From Rhodoplanes sp. Z2-YC6860 (GTDB lineage: Bacteria; Pseudomonadota; Alphaproteobacteria; Rhizobiales; Xanthobacteraceae), in contig NZ_CP007440.1 of NCBI RefSeq assembly GCF_001579845.1, positions 4,610,029 to 4,674,028 of the forward strand: DNA of 64,000 bases. The letters run 5' to 3'. Of the stretch, positions 8,357-17,478 are shown piece by piece. The notes under the pieces are model-generated. The model saw only the letters and a program-made list of their open reading frames with translations, ran no database searches and had not been told where the DNA came from. How positions within the stretch are numbered: the stretch's first letter is position 1; each line of letters begins with the position of its first letter. A program made the translations under genes and the position numbers.

Positions 8357-8893
8357 CTAGTGGCCGTGGTCGGTGGAATCCCGGGCAGCCTCGAACAGGA
8401 ACCAAGTGCGCTTTTCGGTCTGGTCGAGCCAGTTCTCGATCAGGCTCGCAGTCGCGACATCGTCGTGATCGTCGGCCACCTCGTGAGCCTCGCGCATCCG
8501 CTGGGCGACCTTCTTGTTGTCATGCATCAGCTCCTTGAGCATGTCGCCCGGCGGGACGAAATCCTCGTCATTGTCCTCGATGCTTTGGAGCTTGGCGACG
8601 TGGCCGATCGAGCGGAGCGTGGTACCGCCGATCTTGCGGACGCGCTCGGCCATGTCGTCGGTGGCGGCGAAGATCTCGGCGGCCTGATCGTCGAGCAGCA
8701 GATGGTAGTCGCGGAAATGTGGCCCGCTGACATGCCAGTGGAAATTCTTGGTCTTGAGGTACAGCGCAAAGGCATCCGCCAGCAGCCCGTTCAGGGCCTC
8801 GGATACGGCGGTCACTGCGGCTTCATCGAGATCGGTCGGCGTGTCGAGCCCGGCGGCGGGCCTGCGCGTCTTCAGCTTGGTCACTTTGCTCAC
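8357..8893 (-). CDS. dps: Dps family DNA-protecting ferritin-like protein
   Basis: A 178-residue member of the Dps/miniferritin family, which oxidises Fe(II) with H2O2, stores iron in a 12-subunit cage and can coat DNA. The family core is clear: KTKNFHWHVSGPHFRDYHLLLDDQAAEIF carries the ferroxidase His, Asp and Glu residues. The N-terminal tail KVTKLKTRR is Lys/Arg-rich, as in DNA-binding Dps proteins. GTG 8893 is preferred because GAGG lies seven bases upstream and the preceding in-frame residues are low-complexity. It is followed on the same strand by the encapsulated DyP peroxidase after about 90 bases. It lacks an LGIGSLK-like tail (it ends STDHGH), so it is not itself an obvious cargo. 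Confidence 0.9.
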   Translation of the reverse strand: MSKVTKLKTRRPAAGLDTPTDLDEAAVTAVSEALNGLLADAFALYLKTKNFHWHVSGPHFRDYHLLLDDQAAEIFAATDDMAERVRKIGGTTLRSIGHVAKLQSIEDNDEDFVPPGDMLKELMHDNKKVAQRMREAHEVADDHDDVATASLIENWLDQTEKRTWFLFEAARDSTDHGH

Positions 8894-9260
8894 GGGGGCA
8901 CCTCGGATGGAAATAGGATTTGGGCGGCCGGGACAGCGTCCGCGCACGACAACCACCGGTCCTGGAGGCCGTTCCATAGAGCCGGGCGAGCAGCAAAGCC
9001 GGCTTGCTCGGAGGCTACGCCCTAATTCGCATAAGACATATTATGGAATATTTTTATTAGATCGTATTTGCCGGAACGTACGGAGATAGATCGCTAAAAT
9101 TGTCGAGGAATTGGCGATAAGGCCTGGATACTTCGTGAGTTTCTGCATCGAAAATATAACGCACCGCCCTCGACTGACGCGATTTATCAAAACAATAGCG
9201 AGAAATACTAAGAGGTCACTTTAAGAACGCCAGGGCGCGTCGTCGTCTCGAACGGCAGGG
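8894..9260 (-). other. Intergenic region upstream of dps
   Basis: A 367-base gap. Bases 9025-9230 are clearly more AT-rich than the surroundings (for example around 9040-9065). This is where a dps-dyp-encapsulin promoter would be expected, but no convincing -35/-10 pair, Fur box or OxyR site could be picked by eye. No credible coding sequence is seen. Confidence 0.5.
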
Positions 9261-10238
9261 TCAACCGGCCTTGAGATGGGCGGCTCGAACCACCTTGCCC
9301 CATTTCTCGATTTCGTCGGCAACGAACCGGCGGTACTCGGCCTGGGTCATCACCGCCGGGACTGCGCCCAGATCCGCGAGCCGGCCTTTGACCTTGGCGT
9401 CGGCCAGACCCGCATTGATCTCCTTGTTGAGCCTGGCAGTGATCTCGGCAGGCGTGCCTTTGGGAGCGCCGACCCCGAACCAGATGCTCGCCTCATATCC
9501 GGGAACGAAGTCGCTCAGAGGCTGAACATCCGGCAGCGCCTCGGACCGCGTCGCTGTGGTCACCGCCAGCGGCCGCAGTTCGCCGGATCGGATGTGTCCG
9601 AGTGACGAAACGACCGGATCGAACATGAGCTGCACCTGGCCGCCGAGAAGATCGTTCATCGCCGGCGCCTGGCCGCGATATGGCACATGAACGATGTCGA
9701 CGCCGGTCATCTGCTTGAACATCTCGCCGGCGATATGGGCTGCGAATCCAGTGCCGCCCGACCCAAAGCTGATCTTGCCGGGGTTGGCCTTGGCATAGGC
9801 GACGAACTCGGGGACCGTCTTGGCCGGAAACGACGAATTCACGACCATCACGAAGGGCCCGCGAATGACGCAGGCAATCGGCACGATGTCGCGCGTCAGG
9901 CTGAAGCTGAGTCCGGGATAGAACGTCGCGTTGATGGCGTCTGACGTCGCGGTGAAATGCAGCGTGTAGCCGTCAGGCGCAGCACGCACGGCCGCTTCCG
10001 TGCCGATGTTCCCGCCTCCGCCGCCCCGGTTTTCGATGATGAACTGTTGCCCCAGCCGGTCGGACAGCCATGAGCCGATCAGCCGGGCCAGAATGTCCGC
10101 CGAGCCGCCAGCCGCAGCCGTCACGATCACACGCACCGGTCGCGACGGATAAGCTTGAGCGCTGGCCATCCGGGACAGCGCCGGCAGCGCGACCGCACCG
10201 GCCGACAGACTGAGAAACACGCGACGGGAAGCGCTCAT
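9261..10238 (-). CDS. Bug-type tripartite tricarboxylate (TTT) periplasmic solute receptor
   Basis: A 325-residue Bug receptor (BugD/TctC family). A signal peptide with a twin-Arg-like SRRVFLS start and cleavage near MASAQA precedes the mature YPSRPVRVIV segment. Family marks include GGSADILAR, the ENRGGGGGNIG loop, the PDGYT motif, and VPYRG before the DLLGGQVQLMFDP segment. Bug proteins deliver carboxylates, amides or other small acids to TctA/TctB permeases; no permease is nearby. ATG 10238 fits the signal peptide; a GTG nine codons earlier overlaps the upstream hydrolase stop. The gene starts about 24 bases after the isochorismatase-like gene, suggesting a two-gene operon in which the hydrolase acts on the imported compound. 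Confidence 0.88.
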   Translation of the reverse strand: MSASRRVFLSLSAGAVALPALSRMASAQAYPSRPVRVIVTAAAGGSADILARLIGSWLSDRLGQQFIIENRGGGGGNIGTEAAVRAAPDGYTLHFTATSDAINATFYPGLSFSLTRDIVPIACVIRGPFVMVVNSSFPAKTVPEFVAYAKANPGKISFGSGGTGFAAHIAGEMFKQMTGVDIVHVPYRGQAPAMNDLLGGQVQLMFDPVVSSLGHIRSGELRPLAVTTATRSEALPDVQPLSDFVPGYEASIWFGVGAPKGTPAEITARLNKEINAGLADAKVKGRLADLGAVPAVMTQAEYRRFVADEIEKWGKVVRAAHLKAG

Positions 10239-10261
10239 CGTTTTACCGGATCGTGGATGAC

Positions 10262-10969
10262 TCACTCAGCAGCGGTCGCGGACCGCCGGCCGCTTTCAAG
10301 TTTCGCGATCAGATCGTCGGTCGACTGCACATCGCCGAAGGTGACGAGGAACTTGCCGAGCGTGTGATTGTGCAAGGCATCGGTCTGGTCGGCGTTGCCG
10401 TCCGAAACCATGATGGTGCGGTATCCCCACATTGCGGCATCGCGCGCCGTCGACTCGCAGCAGCTGCTGGTGGCGACGCCCGTGATGAGCAGCGTGTCGA
10501 TCCCGTTGTGCTTCAGCACGGTATCGAGTTCGCAAGGATAGGGAATGAAGGCGGAGTAGCGGGTTTTTAATGCGATCTTGTCCTCGGGACGCACTTCGCA
10601 CGTCTCGTAGATCGGAAAGCCCGCCCCGTCCTTGGCCAGCAGCGTCTGGCGACGGCTCCAGCCCTCGGCGCTCAAAGCCTCTCTCCGGTTTGCCCAGTCG
10701 TCAGGTTCGTTGATCAGCGCCTCGGTCTGGATCCAGACGACGATGCCGCCTGCCGCGCGCGTTGCCTGCGCCAGCCGGTTGATATTGGGCACGATGGCCT
10801 TAGCGACCGGCGCAGCAGCCGGCATGCCGTCCTGGACGAAGAAATTCTGCATGTCGACGACCACCAAAGCGGTCCTGGCAGCATCGAGTGTTTCATGGGC
10901 GTTGAGCCGGCCACCGCGGCTCGACTTCGCGCGGTTCACGAAATACTCGTCGATCTGCTGCTTGTGCAT
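10262..10969 (-). CDS. Isochorismatase-family cysteine hydrolase
   Basis: A 235-residue cysteine hydrolase of the isochorismatase fold. The catalytic triad is visible: Asp39 (VVVDMQNFF), Lys135 (LKTRYSAF) and Cys170 (GVATSSCCESTARDA, first Cys of the pair), with the usual cis-peptide GVAT before the nucleophile. Enzymes with this layout hydrolyse amides or carbamoyl compounds: N-carbamoylsarcosine, ureidoacrylate (RutB), biuret, nicotinamide. The IPYPCELDTVL stretch resembles RutB/carbamoyl hydrolases, so an amidase role is more likely than a true isochorismatase. It lies immediately upstream of, and likely in one transcript with, a Bug receptor. Confidence 0.85.
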   Translation of the reverse strand: MHKQQIDEYFVNRAKSSRGGRLNAHETLDAARTALVVVDMQNFFVQDGMPAAAPVAKAIVPNINRLAQATRAAGGIVVWIQTEALINEPDDWANRREALSAEGWSRRQTLLAKDGAGFPIYETCEVRPEDKIALKTRYSAFIPYPCELDTVLKHNGIDTLLITGVATSSCCESTARDAAMWGYRTIMVSDGNADQTDALHNHTLGKFLVTFGDVQSTDDLIAKLESGRRSATAAE

Positions 10970-11044
10970 GGCGCGTCCAGATGACTGCTGAGGCGAAGAC
11001 AGCTCAGCCTATCCCGGCCAGCCCGCACTGAGAAGCGCAGCTTC

Positions 11045-11839
11045 TCAACCCGAAAGCGTGACGCTGATGCCGTCGTAGGCCGGCTCGACATGCGTCGGCA
11101 ACTCGGCACGGAGCGTCTCGTAGTCGAGGTCGGAATGCATGTTGGTCAGGATGGCGCGCTTGGGCTTGATCCGCTCGATCCATCTCAGCGCGTCAGCCAG
11201 GCTGAAGTGGCTCGGATGCGGATTGTACCGCAGCGCGTCGATCACCCAGACTTCGACGCCGGCCAGCGCCGCGGCGCTTTCAGACGGCATGTCGTTGAGG
11301 TCGCAGGAATAGGCGAAGGCGCCAAACCGAAATCCCAGCGAGGGGATATCGCCGTGCTGCTGGAGGATGGGCAGGGCGGTGATCGAGCCCCCTTCCCCGT
11401 CGATGGTCACCGGCTTGCCTGCGGCAATCAGGTGCTCCCTCGCGATCGGCGGATACTGGCTGCCCTCAGGTGTCGCGAAGCAGTAGCCGAAGCGTTCGCG
11501 CAGCGTCTTGGCGGTCTCCTGGTTGGCGTAGACGTCGACCCGGCGCCGCTTGGCTACGAAGAGGGCCCGCAGATCGTCGATGCCGTGGCAGTGATCGGCG
11601 TGATCGTGGGTCATCAGCACGCCGTCGACCCAGGGCACGTCGGCGTCGATGAGTTGCTCACGGAGGTCCGGCGAAGTGTCGATCAGGACCGTGGTGGTGC
11701 CTTTATCACCCTTGCGCTCGACCAGCAGCGAGGTGCGCCGCCGGCGGTTCTTTGGGTTTTTCGGATCGCAGGCGCCCCAGCCGAGCGCCGGCCGCGGTAC
11801 CCCCATCGATGACCCGCAGCCGAGGATCGTGAATTTCAT
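11045..11839 (-). CDS. MBL-fold phosphodiesterase (PhnP-like)
   Basis: A 264-residue metallo-beta-lactamase-fold hydrolase. The two-metal motif THDHADHCHG (HxHxDH) lies near residue 90, later metal ligands are in YSCDLND and the C-terminal NMHSDLDYE, and the start MKFTILGCGSSMGVPRP is typical of PhnP/RNase Z-like cyclic phosphodiesterases found after tatD in alphaproteobacteria. ATG 11839 lies two bases after the tatD stop codon, so the gene ends the dac-tmk-holB-metG-tatD run. The substrate is not known for this branch; cyclic nucleotide or cyclic ribose phosphate hydrolysis is the family activity. Confidence 0.85.
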   Translation of the reverse strand: MKFTILGCGSSMGVPRPALGWGACDPKNPKNRRRRTSLLVERKGDKGTTTVLIDTSPDLREQLIDADVPWVDGVLMTHDHADHCHGIDDLRALFVAKRRRVDVYANQETAKTLRERFGYCFATPEGSQYPPIAREHLIAAGKPVTIDGEGGSITALPILQQHGDIPSLGFRFGAFAYSCDLNDMPSESAAALAGVEVWVIDALRYNPHPSHFSLADALRWIERIKPKRAILTNMHSDLDYETLRAELPTHVEPAYDGISVTLSG

Positions 11840-11841
11840 GC

Positions 11842-12636
11842 TCACGCAGCCAACTCCGCGGGTCGTGGCACCTTGCTGAACAGCCGGAAAAAATTGTCGG
11901 TGGTCTGGCGCGCAATCTCGCCTTCGCTTGCGCCGCGGACGTCGGCCAGGACCTTCGCGGTCTCGGCCACATAGGCCGGCTCGCAACGCTTGCCGCGGAA
12001 TTTTCCCGGCGCGAGATAAGGCGCGTCGGTCTCGACCAGGACACGCTCCGCCGGAAGGTCGCGAGCGATGGCGCGCAGCTCGTCGGTTTTCTTGTAAGTG
12101 AGAATTCCGGTGAACGAGACGTAGAGGCCGAGCTCGACCGCGCCGAAGGCGAGCTCGCGGCCGCCGGTGAAACAATGCAGCACGGCCGGGAAGGGCCCCT
12201 TCCCCGTCTCCTCGCGCAGGATTTTCAGCACGTCGGCGTCAGCCTCACGGGCGTGGATCACGAGCGGCAATCCCGTCTCGCGGGCAGCCGCGATATGGGC
12301 GCGGAAGCCTTGCTCCTGCGCATCGCGTGGCGCGTTGTCATAGTGATAATCGAGGCCCGCCTCACCGATCGCCACGACCTTCGGATGGCGGGTGCGCGCG
12401 ACGAGGTCGACCGTGCCGATGTCGAGTTCCTCATCCGCGTGATGCGGATGGGTGCCGACCGAGCAGAACACATCGGGAAAGCGCTCGGCGATGGCGATCA
12501 GATCGCCATGCTTACGCACCCGTGTCGAGATCGTCACGAAACGGCCCACACCGGCCGCCTTGGCGCGGCCGACGACCGCATCGAGCTCCTGCGCGAAGTC
12601 CGGAAAATCGAGATGGCAATGACTGTCGACCAGCAT
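11842..12636 (-). CDS. tatD: TatD-family metal-dependent DNase
   Basis: A 264-residue TIM-barrel metallohydrolase of the amidohydrolase superfamily. It shows the N-terminal HxH motif (VDSHCHLDF), AIGEAGLDYHY with the bridging glutamate, PLVIHARE, LHCFTG, and the C-terminal VETDAPYLAP carrying the metal-binding Asp. TatD/YcfH enzymes act as 3'-5' DNA/RNA exonucleases in repair or as deoxyaminoacyl-tRNA hydrolases. It starts 18 bases after metG, the standard alphaproteobacterial order, and nearly abuts the downstream phosphodiesterase. Confidence 0.92.
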   Translation of the reverse strand: MLVDSHCHLDFPDFAQELDAVVGRAKAAGVGRFVTISTRVRKHGDLIAIAERFPDVFCSVGTHPHHADEELDIGTVDLVARTRHPKVVAIGEAGLDYHYDNAPRDAQEQGFRAHIAAARETGLPLVIHAREADADVLKILREETGKGPFPAVLHCFTGGRELAFGAVELGLYVSFTGILTYKKTDELRAIARDLPAERVLVETDAPYLAPGKFRGKRCEPAYVAETAKVLADVRGASEGEIARQTTDNFFRLFSKVPRPAELAA

Positions 12637-12654
12637 GGCAGGTTCGATTTCAGT

Positions 12655-14220
12655 TCAGGCTTTCGCCGTCTCGGCAGGCTCGACATAACGCGGAAACACC
12701 GGAGCGGGAGCGGGTAACGCCACGCCCGATGCAATGCGCTTGCCAGCATCGCCCAGCCGATCGAACGAGCGTTCGCTGGCCGGAACTCCAAGAATGTCCA
12801 GAAGTTTGCCGGCCGAGGCAGGGATGAATGGCTGGCACAGGATCGCAACCTGCCGGATCACCTCGGCGGTGACATAGAGCACCGTGCCCTGCCGCGCCGG
12901 ATCGGTCTTGGCCAGCGCCCAGGGCGCTTCGCCCGCAAAATAGCGGTTGGCGTCTGCGACCACGGCCCACATCGCGTTGAGCACCTGATGCAGCTGCTGC
13001 GTTTTCATGTGCTCGCGCGCAGTGCCGATCATGGCGTCGGTCGCGGCCAAAATCGCATTGTCGTTATCGCTGAACACGCCGGGTTGCGGCAGCTTTCCGC
13101 CAAGTTGCTTGTTGACCATGGTCAGCGAGCGCTGGGCGAGGTTGCCAAGGTCGTTCGCAAGATCCGCGTTGATGCGATTGACGATCGCCTCGTGGCTGTA
13201 GTTTCCGTCCTGGCCGAACGGCACCTCGCGCAGGAAGAAATACCGGAACTGGTCGACGCCATAGGCATCGGTCATCGTGAACGGATCGATCACGTTGCCG
13301 ACCGACTTCGACATTTTCTCGCCGCGGTTGAACAGGAAGCCGTGCGAGAAGATGCGGCGCGGCACCTCGATGCCCGCCGACATCAGGAAAGCCGGCCAGT
13401 AGACCGCGTGGAAGCGCACGATGTCCTTGCCGATCACGTGCAGGTCGGCCGGCCAGTAGCGCTTGAATTTTTCGCCATCGACATCGGGGAAGCCCGCCGC
13501 CGTGATGTAGTTCGTCAGCGCATCGACCCACACATACATGATGTGCTTGTCGTTGCCCGGCACGCGCACGCCCCAGTCGAAGGTGGTGCGCGAGATCGAC
13601 AGGTCTTGCAGGCCGCCCTTGACGAAGCTCGCCACCTCGTTGAGGCGCTCCTTCGGCAGCACGAAGTCCGGCCGCTCATAGAGATCGAGCAGCTTCTTCT
13701 GATAGGCCGAGAGCTTGAAGAAATAGCTTTCCTCTTCCACCCACTCGACCGGCGTGCCGGTCTTGGTGGCGAGCCGGACCTTGTGCTCGTTGACGTGCGT
13801 CTCGTCCTCGGCGTAGTAGGCCTCGTCACGCACCGAGTACCAGCCGGCGTATTTCGACAGGTAGATGTCGCCGTTCTTCTCCATCCGTTCCCAGATGGCC
13901 TGCGAAGAACGGTGGTGGCGGTCTTCCGTGGTGCGGATGTAGTCGTCGTTCGAGCAGTTCATCCGCTCGACCATGGCCCGAAACTGCACGACATTGCGGT
14001 CCACGAGCTCGCGCGGCGTGATGCCCTCGCGCGTCGCGGTCTGCTGGATTTTCTGGCCGTGCTCGTCGGTGCCCGTGAGGAAAAACACGTCGTAGCCGTC
14101 GAGCCGCTTGAAGCGGGCGATGGCGTCGGTCGCGACCACCTCATAGGCGTGGCCGATGTGCGGCGGCCCGTTGGGGTAGGCAATCGCGGTGGTGATGTAA
14201 TAGCGGGGTTTTTCCGACAT
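12655..14220 (-). CDS. metG: Methionyl-tRNA synthetase
   Basis: A 521-residue class I synthetase that charges tRNA-Met and initiator tRNA. The HIGH signature is [10 protein letters not shown] (about residues 19-28) and the KMSKS loop is [10 protein letters not shown] (about residue 300). The connective domain lacks the four-cysteine zinc knuckle, and no C-terminal EMAP-like dimerisation domain is present, matching the short MetG2 type common in alphaproteobacteria. ATG 14220 begins the conserved [17 protein letters not shown] segment. It sits between holB and tatD in the expected cluster; a 239-base gap separates it from holB. Confidence 0.97.
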   Translation of the reverse strand: MSEKPRYYITTAIAYPNGPPHIGHAYEVVATDAIARFKRLDGYDVFFLTGTDEHGQKIQQTATREGITPRELVDRNVVQFRAMVERMNCSNDDYIRTTEDRHHRSSQAIWERMEKNGDIYLSKYAGWYSVRDEAYYAEDETHVNEHKVRLATKTGTPVEWVEEESYFFKLSAYQKKLLDLYERPDFVLPKERLNEVASFVKGGLQDLSISRTTFDWGVRVPGNDKHIMYVWVDALTNYITAAGFPDVDGEKFKRYWPADLHVIGKDIVRFHAVYWPAFLMSAGIEVPRRIFSHGFLFNRGEKMSKSVGNVIDPFTMTDAYGVDQFRYFFLREVPFGQDGNYSHEAIVNRINADLANDLGNLAQRSLTMVNKQLGGKLPQPGVFSDNDNAILAATDAMIGTAREHMKTQQLHQVLNAMWAVVADANRYFAGEAPWALAKTDPARQGTVLYVTAEVIRQVAILCQPFIPASAGKLLDILGVPASERSFDRLGDAGKRIASGVALPAPAPVFPRYVEPAETAKA

Positions 14221-14306
14221 AAGGCCCCGTAGGTATCAACGCCACGGCGGAACGGCAACAGGCCGCCCTGCCCGGTTTTGCTGGCCTGGTGGCTGCCCAC
14301 AACCCC

Positions 14307-14336
14307 GTTCATTGCGGGTAAAGCGGGAATCCAGTT
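14307..14336 (+). repeat. Possible degenerate half of a short palindromic repeat
   Basis: The stretch TTCATTGCGGGTAAAGCGGG followed by AATCCAG resembles one arm of the common proteobacterial intergenic repeat in which a GC hairpin is flanked by GTCATTC and GGAATCCAG, but the arms pair poorly here. It lies in the 239-base gap between holB and metG, in which no gene is seen. Confidence 0.3.
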
Positions 14337-14459
14337 CTGCCCGGAGGGATTGTCAGCCTTTTTGCGCTGGGTCCCTGCCACAGGCGAGCGACGCGACGCC
14401 GTCCTTCGAACGGTTATGCGCGGCGACGAACGGCCGAGAGGGCCTACCAACTTACCGTT

Positions 14460-15491
14460 TTAAGCCTTCGCCGCATCGGCGAGCTTTCCGAACACCGAAA
14501 ACACGAATGGCTTGCGGTCGAGATTGTAGGCCTCGGTGTCGCGGCCGGCCGCATTGACGCTGGCCCACACATCGGCGATGCGGGCGAGTCGCTCCGGCTG
14601 CTGCGGCTCGGTGCGAAGTCGGTCGCCGAGCCACGCATTGACGGTATCCATGAACGCCGCGAGCGTCTCGACATCGGTGCCAGCGATCTCATCGCCCAAT
14701 GCGTGCAAGGCGCGCGGGTCAACTTCGGGCAGCCGTGCAAGCAGGGTCAGCATCTGCTGGCGCAGTTCCAGCGCGTCGCCTTCCAGCAGCATCAATGCGC
14801 GACGGACCGAGCCGCCCGATGCCGCCGCCGCGGCGCGGACTTCGTCACTGATCTTGGTTTCGCCGAGCGCCATCGCAACTGCTTTCGCGACGTCGTCCTC
14901 CGGCAACGGCCGCAGGACCAGGGCGCGACAGCGCGAACGGATGGTCGGCAACACCCTTCCCGGTGCATCGGTCGTGAGCAGGAGAAGCGCCCGCTGCGGC
15001 GGCTCCTCCAGCACCTTGAGCAGCGCATTGATTCCTGTCCGGTTCAAATCTTCGATCGGGTCGACAATGGCGACGCGCCAGCCCCCCTCGCCCGCGGTCG
15101 AGCCAAAGAACGACACGCTTTCGCGCACCTGCTCGACGCGGGTTTCAGTGAACAGCTTGCCGGTCTTCTCGTTGATGACGCGCTCGAGTACCAGGAGATC
15201 GCTGTGGGCCCGGCCTGTGATGCGCCGCGCCACCGGATGGTCGGACGGCACCGTGAGCGAACTCGCCTTCTGCACCGCGGGCGATTTCGGATCGGGATGA
15301 GCCAGCACAAAGCGCGCGAAACGATAGGCCAGCGTCGCCTTGCCGATGCCATTCTCGCCACCGATCAGCCAGGCGTGGGGCACACGGCTGCTGCGATAGG
15401 CCGACAGCAGCGTAGCTTCGGCCTCGGCGTGGCCGTACAGCGCCATGCTCTCGCGCGGATGCGGGATTTCACCGTCGGCCGCGGGGCTCAA
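14460..15491 (-). CDS. holB: DNA polymerase III delta prime subunit
   Basis: A 343-residue AAA+ clamp-loader subunit. The Walker A-like GGENGIGKATLAYRFAR (about residues 43-58), INALLKVLEEPPQRALLLLTTD (sensor region with the LEEPP motif) and TIRSRCRALVLRPLPEDD (SRC motif) are diagnostic for delta prime/tau. It helps load the beta clamp. It overlaps tmk by four bases, and the tmk-holB-metG-tatD order is conserved. The zinc-binding cysteines of gamma-proteobacterial HolB are not evident, as is usual in this class. Confidence 0.93.
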   Translation of the reverse strand: MSPAADGEIPHPRESMALYGHAEAEATLLSAYRSSRVPHAWLIGGENGIGKATLAYRFARFVLAHPDPKSPAVQKASSLTVPSDHPVARRITGRAHSDLLVLERVINEKTGKLFTETRVEQVRESVSFFGSTAGEGGWRVAIVDPIEDLNRTGINALLKVLEEPPQRALLLLTTDAPGRVLPTIRSRCRALVLRPLPEDDVAKAVAMALGETKISDEVRAAAAASGGSVRRALMLLEGDALELRQQMLTLLARLPEVDPRALHALGDEIAGTDVETLAAFMDTVNAWLGDRLRTEPQQPERLARIADVWASVNAAGRDTEAYNLDRKPFVFSVFGKLADAAKA

Positions 15492-16156
15492 ACCTTGAAA
15501 TCCTCGAAGGCGATCGGCGCGCTTGCGGGATCGAGCTTTTTCGACACCACGCGCCAGATCTGCTCGGCGACCTGTTCTTTGGACGACGTGGCGTCGATCA
15601 GCACGCAGCGGTCCGGCTCATTGGCCGCGAGCGTCAGGAAGCCGTCACGGAGCTTCTCGTGAAACGACAGCGCTTCGCCTTCGAACCGGTCTGTGCTGCC
15701 GCTGCCGCGGCGCTCCGCCGCGCGTTTCATACCTTCTTTTGCAGGCACGTCGAGAATGAGCGTCAGATCGGGCTTGGTGTCGCCGACGATGATCCGCTCC
15801 ATGGCCTTGATCGCCAGCGGATCGACCTTGCCGGCGACGCCCTGATAGATGCGCGTGGAATCGGCGAAGCGGTCGCACACCACCCATTTTCCGCGCTCCA
15901 GTGCCGGTCGGATCATGGTGGTGAGATGATCGTCGCGGGCGGCAGCAAACACCACCGCTTCCGCTTCGGCGCCGAGCGGCCGTACCGCGCCTGACAGCAA
16001 GACGTAACGCATCACTTCGGCACCCGGCGAGCCGCCCGGCTCGCGTGTCAGGAGCGTGCCTATGCCGAATGACTTGATGCGCTGGGCGAGCAACGACGCG
16101 TGCGTCGACTTGCCGGTGCCCTCGCCGCCCTCAAAGGTGATGAAGCGTCCGCGCAT
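15488..16156 (-). CDS. tmk: Thymidylate kinase
   Basis: A 222-residue P-loop kinase that phosphorylates dTMP to dTDP. The P-loop FEGGEGTGKST is at residues 8-18, the dTMP-binding LTREPGG at about 37, and the DR(F/Y) motif CDRFADSTRIYQG at about 95. A LID region with arginine-rich ERRGSGSTDRFE follows. It overlaps holB by four bases at its 3' end and follows the D,D-carboxypeptidase gene after 38 bases. Confidence 0.96.
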   Translation of the reverse strand: MRGRFITFEGGEGTGKSTHASLLAQRIKSFGIGTLLTREPGGSPGAEVMRYVLLSGAVRPLGAEAEAVVFAAARDDHLTTMIRPALERGKWVVCDRFADSTRIYQGVAGKVDPLAIKAMERIIVGDTKPDLTLILDVPAKEGMKRAAERRGSGSTDRFEGEALSFHEKLRDGFLTLAANEPDRCVLIDATSSKEQVAEQIWRVVSKKLDPASAPIAFEDFKV

Positions 16157-16194
16157 ATTCCAATCCAGACGAGACGCAATGATTTATAGCCGCG

Positions 16195-17367
16195 TTATAG
16201 CCTTTTGGCCGCGGAGCGAAACACGTTGACCACAAGTTCCGCTGCGGCATCGAAGGCGCGCTGCGTCACCGAGCCGACCTCTACGGCTTCGGTGGCCTGC
16301 ACCGGAACCTCGAGGACCTTGGCTTCGCCACGCATGACCTGCAGCTTGCCGATCTCCTGGCCTTCGCGGATCGGCGCGCGGACCGGACCGGAATAGACCA
16401 TCTTGGCGCTGATGCGCTCGCTGACATTGCGCGGCACCATGAGCTTGATCTGCGCGCCGGCCGTGACCGGAACCTTGCCCTGCGCGCCACCATAGACCTT
16501 GGCCTCGGCGATGGTCTGGTTCTCCGCGAACAGGGGCCGGGCTTCGAACTCTCGAAAACCGTAATCAATCAGCTTCTTGGCCTCGTCGCCGCGGTCCTTG
16601 GCGTTCTTCAGCCCGGTGATGACCAGGATCAGGCGGAGCCCGTTCCGGGTCGCCGAACCGACAAGATTGTAACCCGCCTCATTGGTGAAGCCGGTCTTCA
16701 GGCCATCGGCACCTTCGACGGTGCCGAGAATCGGATTGCGGTTCTGCTGGCGGATCTTGTTCCAGGTGAACTCACGCTCACCGAACCATTTGTAAAATTC
16801 CGGATAGGTGTTGACGATGTGACGCGCGATCATCGCAAGCTCGCGCGGCGTCACGCGCATTTTGGGATCGGGCAGACCGTCGACATTGGTGAAGGTTGAC
16901 TTGGTCAGACCGAGCTCTCGGGCGCGGTCGTTCATCATCCGGACAAACGAGGCTTCGTTGCCGGCAACGCCTTCGGCGAGCGCGATACAGCCGTCGTTCG
17001 CGGACTGGATCAGGATGCCCTTCAGCAGATCTTCGACCCGGACCTTGCTGTTCAGCACCGCATACATGGTGGAGCCGTGCGACATCGCTCCGCCCTTACG
17101 CCAGGCGTTCTCGCTGATGAGGTAAGTGTCGTCGAGCTTGATGTTGCCCAGTTCGATCTGATCGAACACCACGCTCACGGTCATCAGCTTGGCAAGACTT
17201 GCCGGCGCAACCAGGTCATCGGCCTGCTTCTCGTAGAGCACCGAACCGGTTTCGGCCTCGACCAGGATAGCGTGAGGGGCACTGGTCTGCGGCGGCGCTG
17301 CGGCCGCGGGCGCAATCGACGCCGCCATCAGCCCTGCCAAGGCCATTGCCAAACCATGTCGCCGCAT
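16195..17367 (-). CDS. dac: D-alanyl-D-alanine carboxypeptidase (penicillin-binding protein 5/6 type)
   Basis: A 390-residue serine D,D-carboxypeptidase that trims the terminal D-Ala of peptidoglycan pentapeptides in the periplasm. The three penicillin-binding motifs are present: SxxK as SLAK (APASLAKLMT), SxN as SAN (IQSANDG), and KTG (DGLKTGFTNEAG). A signal peptide precedes APPQ. The C-terminal PBP5 beta domain follows from about residue 270, ending in a short amphipathic anchor-like tail (VFRSAAKRL). ATG 17367 is supported by AGGAG six bases upstream. It heads the tmk-holB-metG block and follows rlpA, another peptidoglycan gene. Confidence 0.93.
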   Translation of the reverse strand: MRRHGLAMALAGLMAASIAPAAAAPPQTSAPHAILVEAETGSVLYEKQADDLVAPASLAKLMTVSVVFDQIELGNIKLDDTYLISENAWRKGGAMSHGSTMYAVLNSKVRVEDLLKGILIQSANDGCIALAEGVAGNEASFVRMMNDRARELGLTKSTFTNVDGLPDPKMRVTPRELAMIARHIVNTYPEFYKWFGEREFTWNKIRQQNRNPILGTVEGADGLKTGFTNEAGYNLVGSATRNGLRLILVITGLKNAKDRGDEAKKLIDYGFREFEARPLFAENQTIAEAKVYGGAQGKVPVTAGAQIKLMVPRNVSERISAKMVYSGPVRAPIREGQEIGKLQVMRGEAKVLEVPVQATEAVEVGSVTQRAFDAAAELVVNVFRSAAKRL

Positions 17368-17478
17368 GCCGCACTCCTGCACACTCGAGCCCGCGCGCAA
17401 GCGCACCCTGCATCGGGTCAATTCTTAACAAGCCTTCGGGGGCTTTAAAATGGCAAGTTTGGAGGCCGTAAATGACCT

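Noticed and set aside
11030-11046. Inverted repeat GAGAAGC/GCTTCTC near the end of the phosphodiesterase gene as a terminator
   Set aside because: The stem is only seven bases, overlaps the stop codon area and lacks a T run on either strand.
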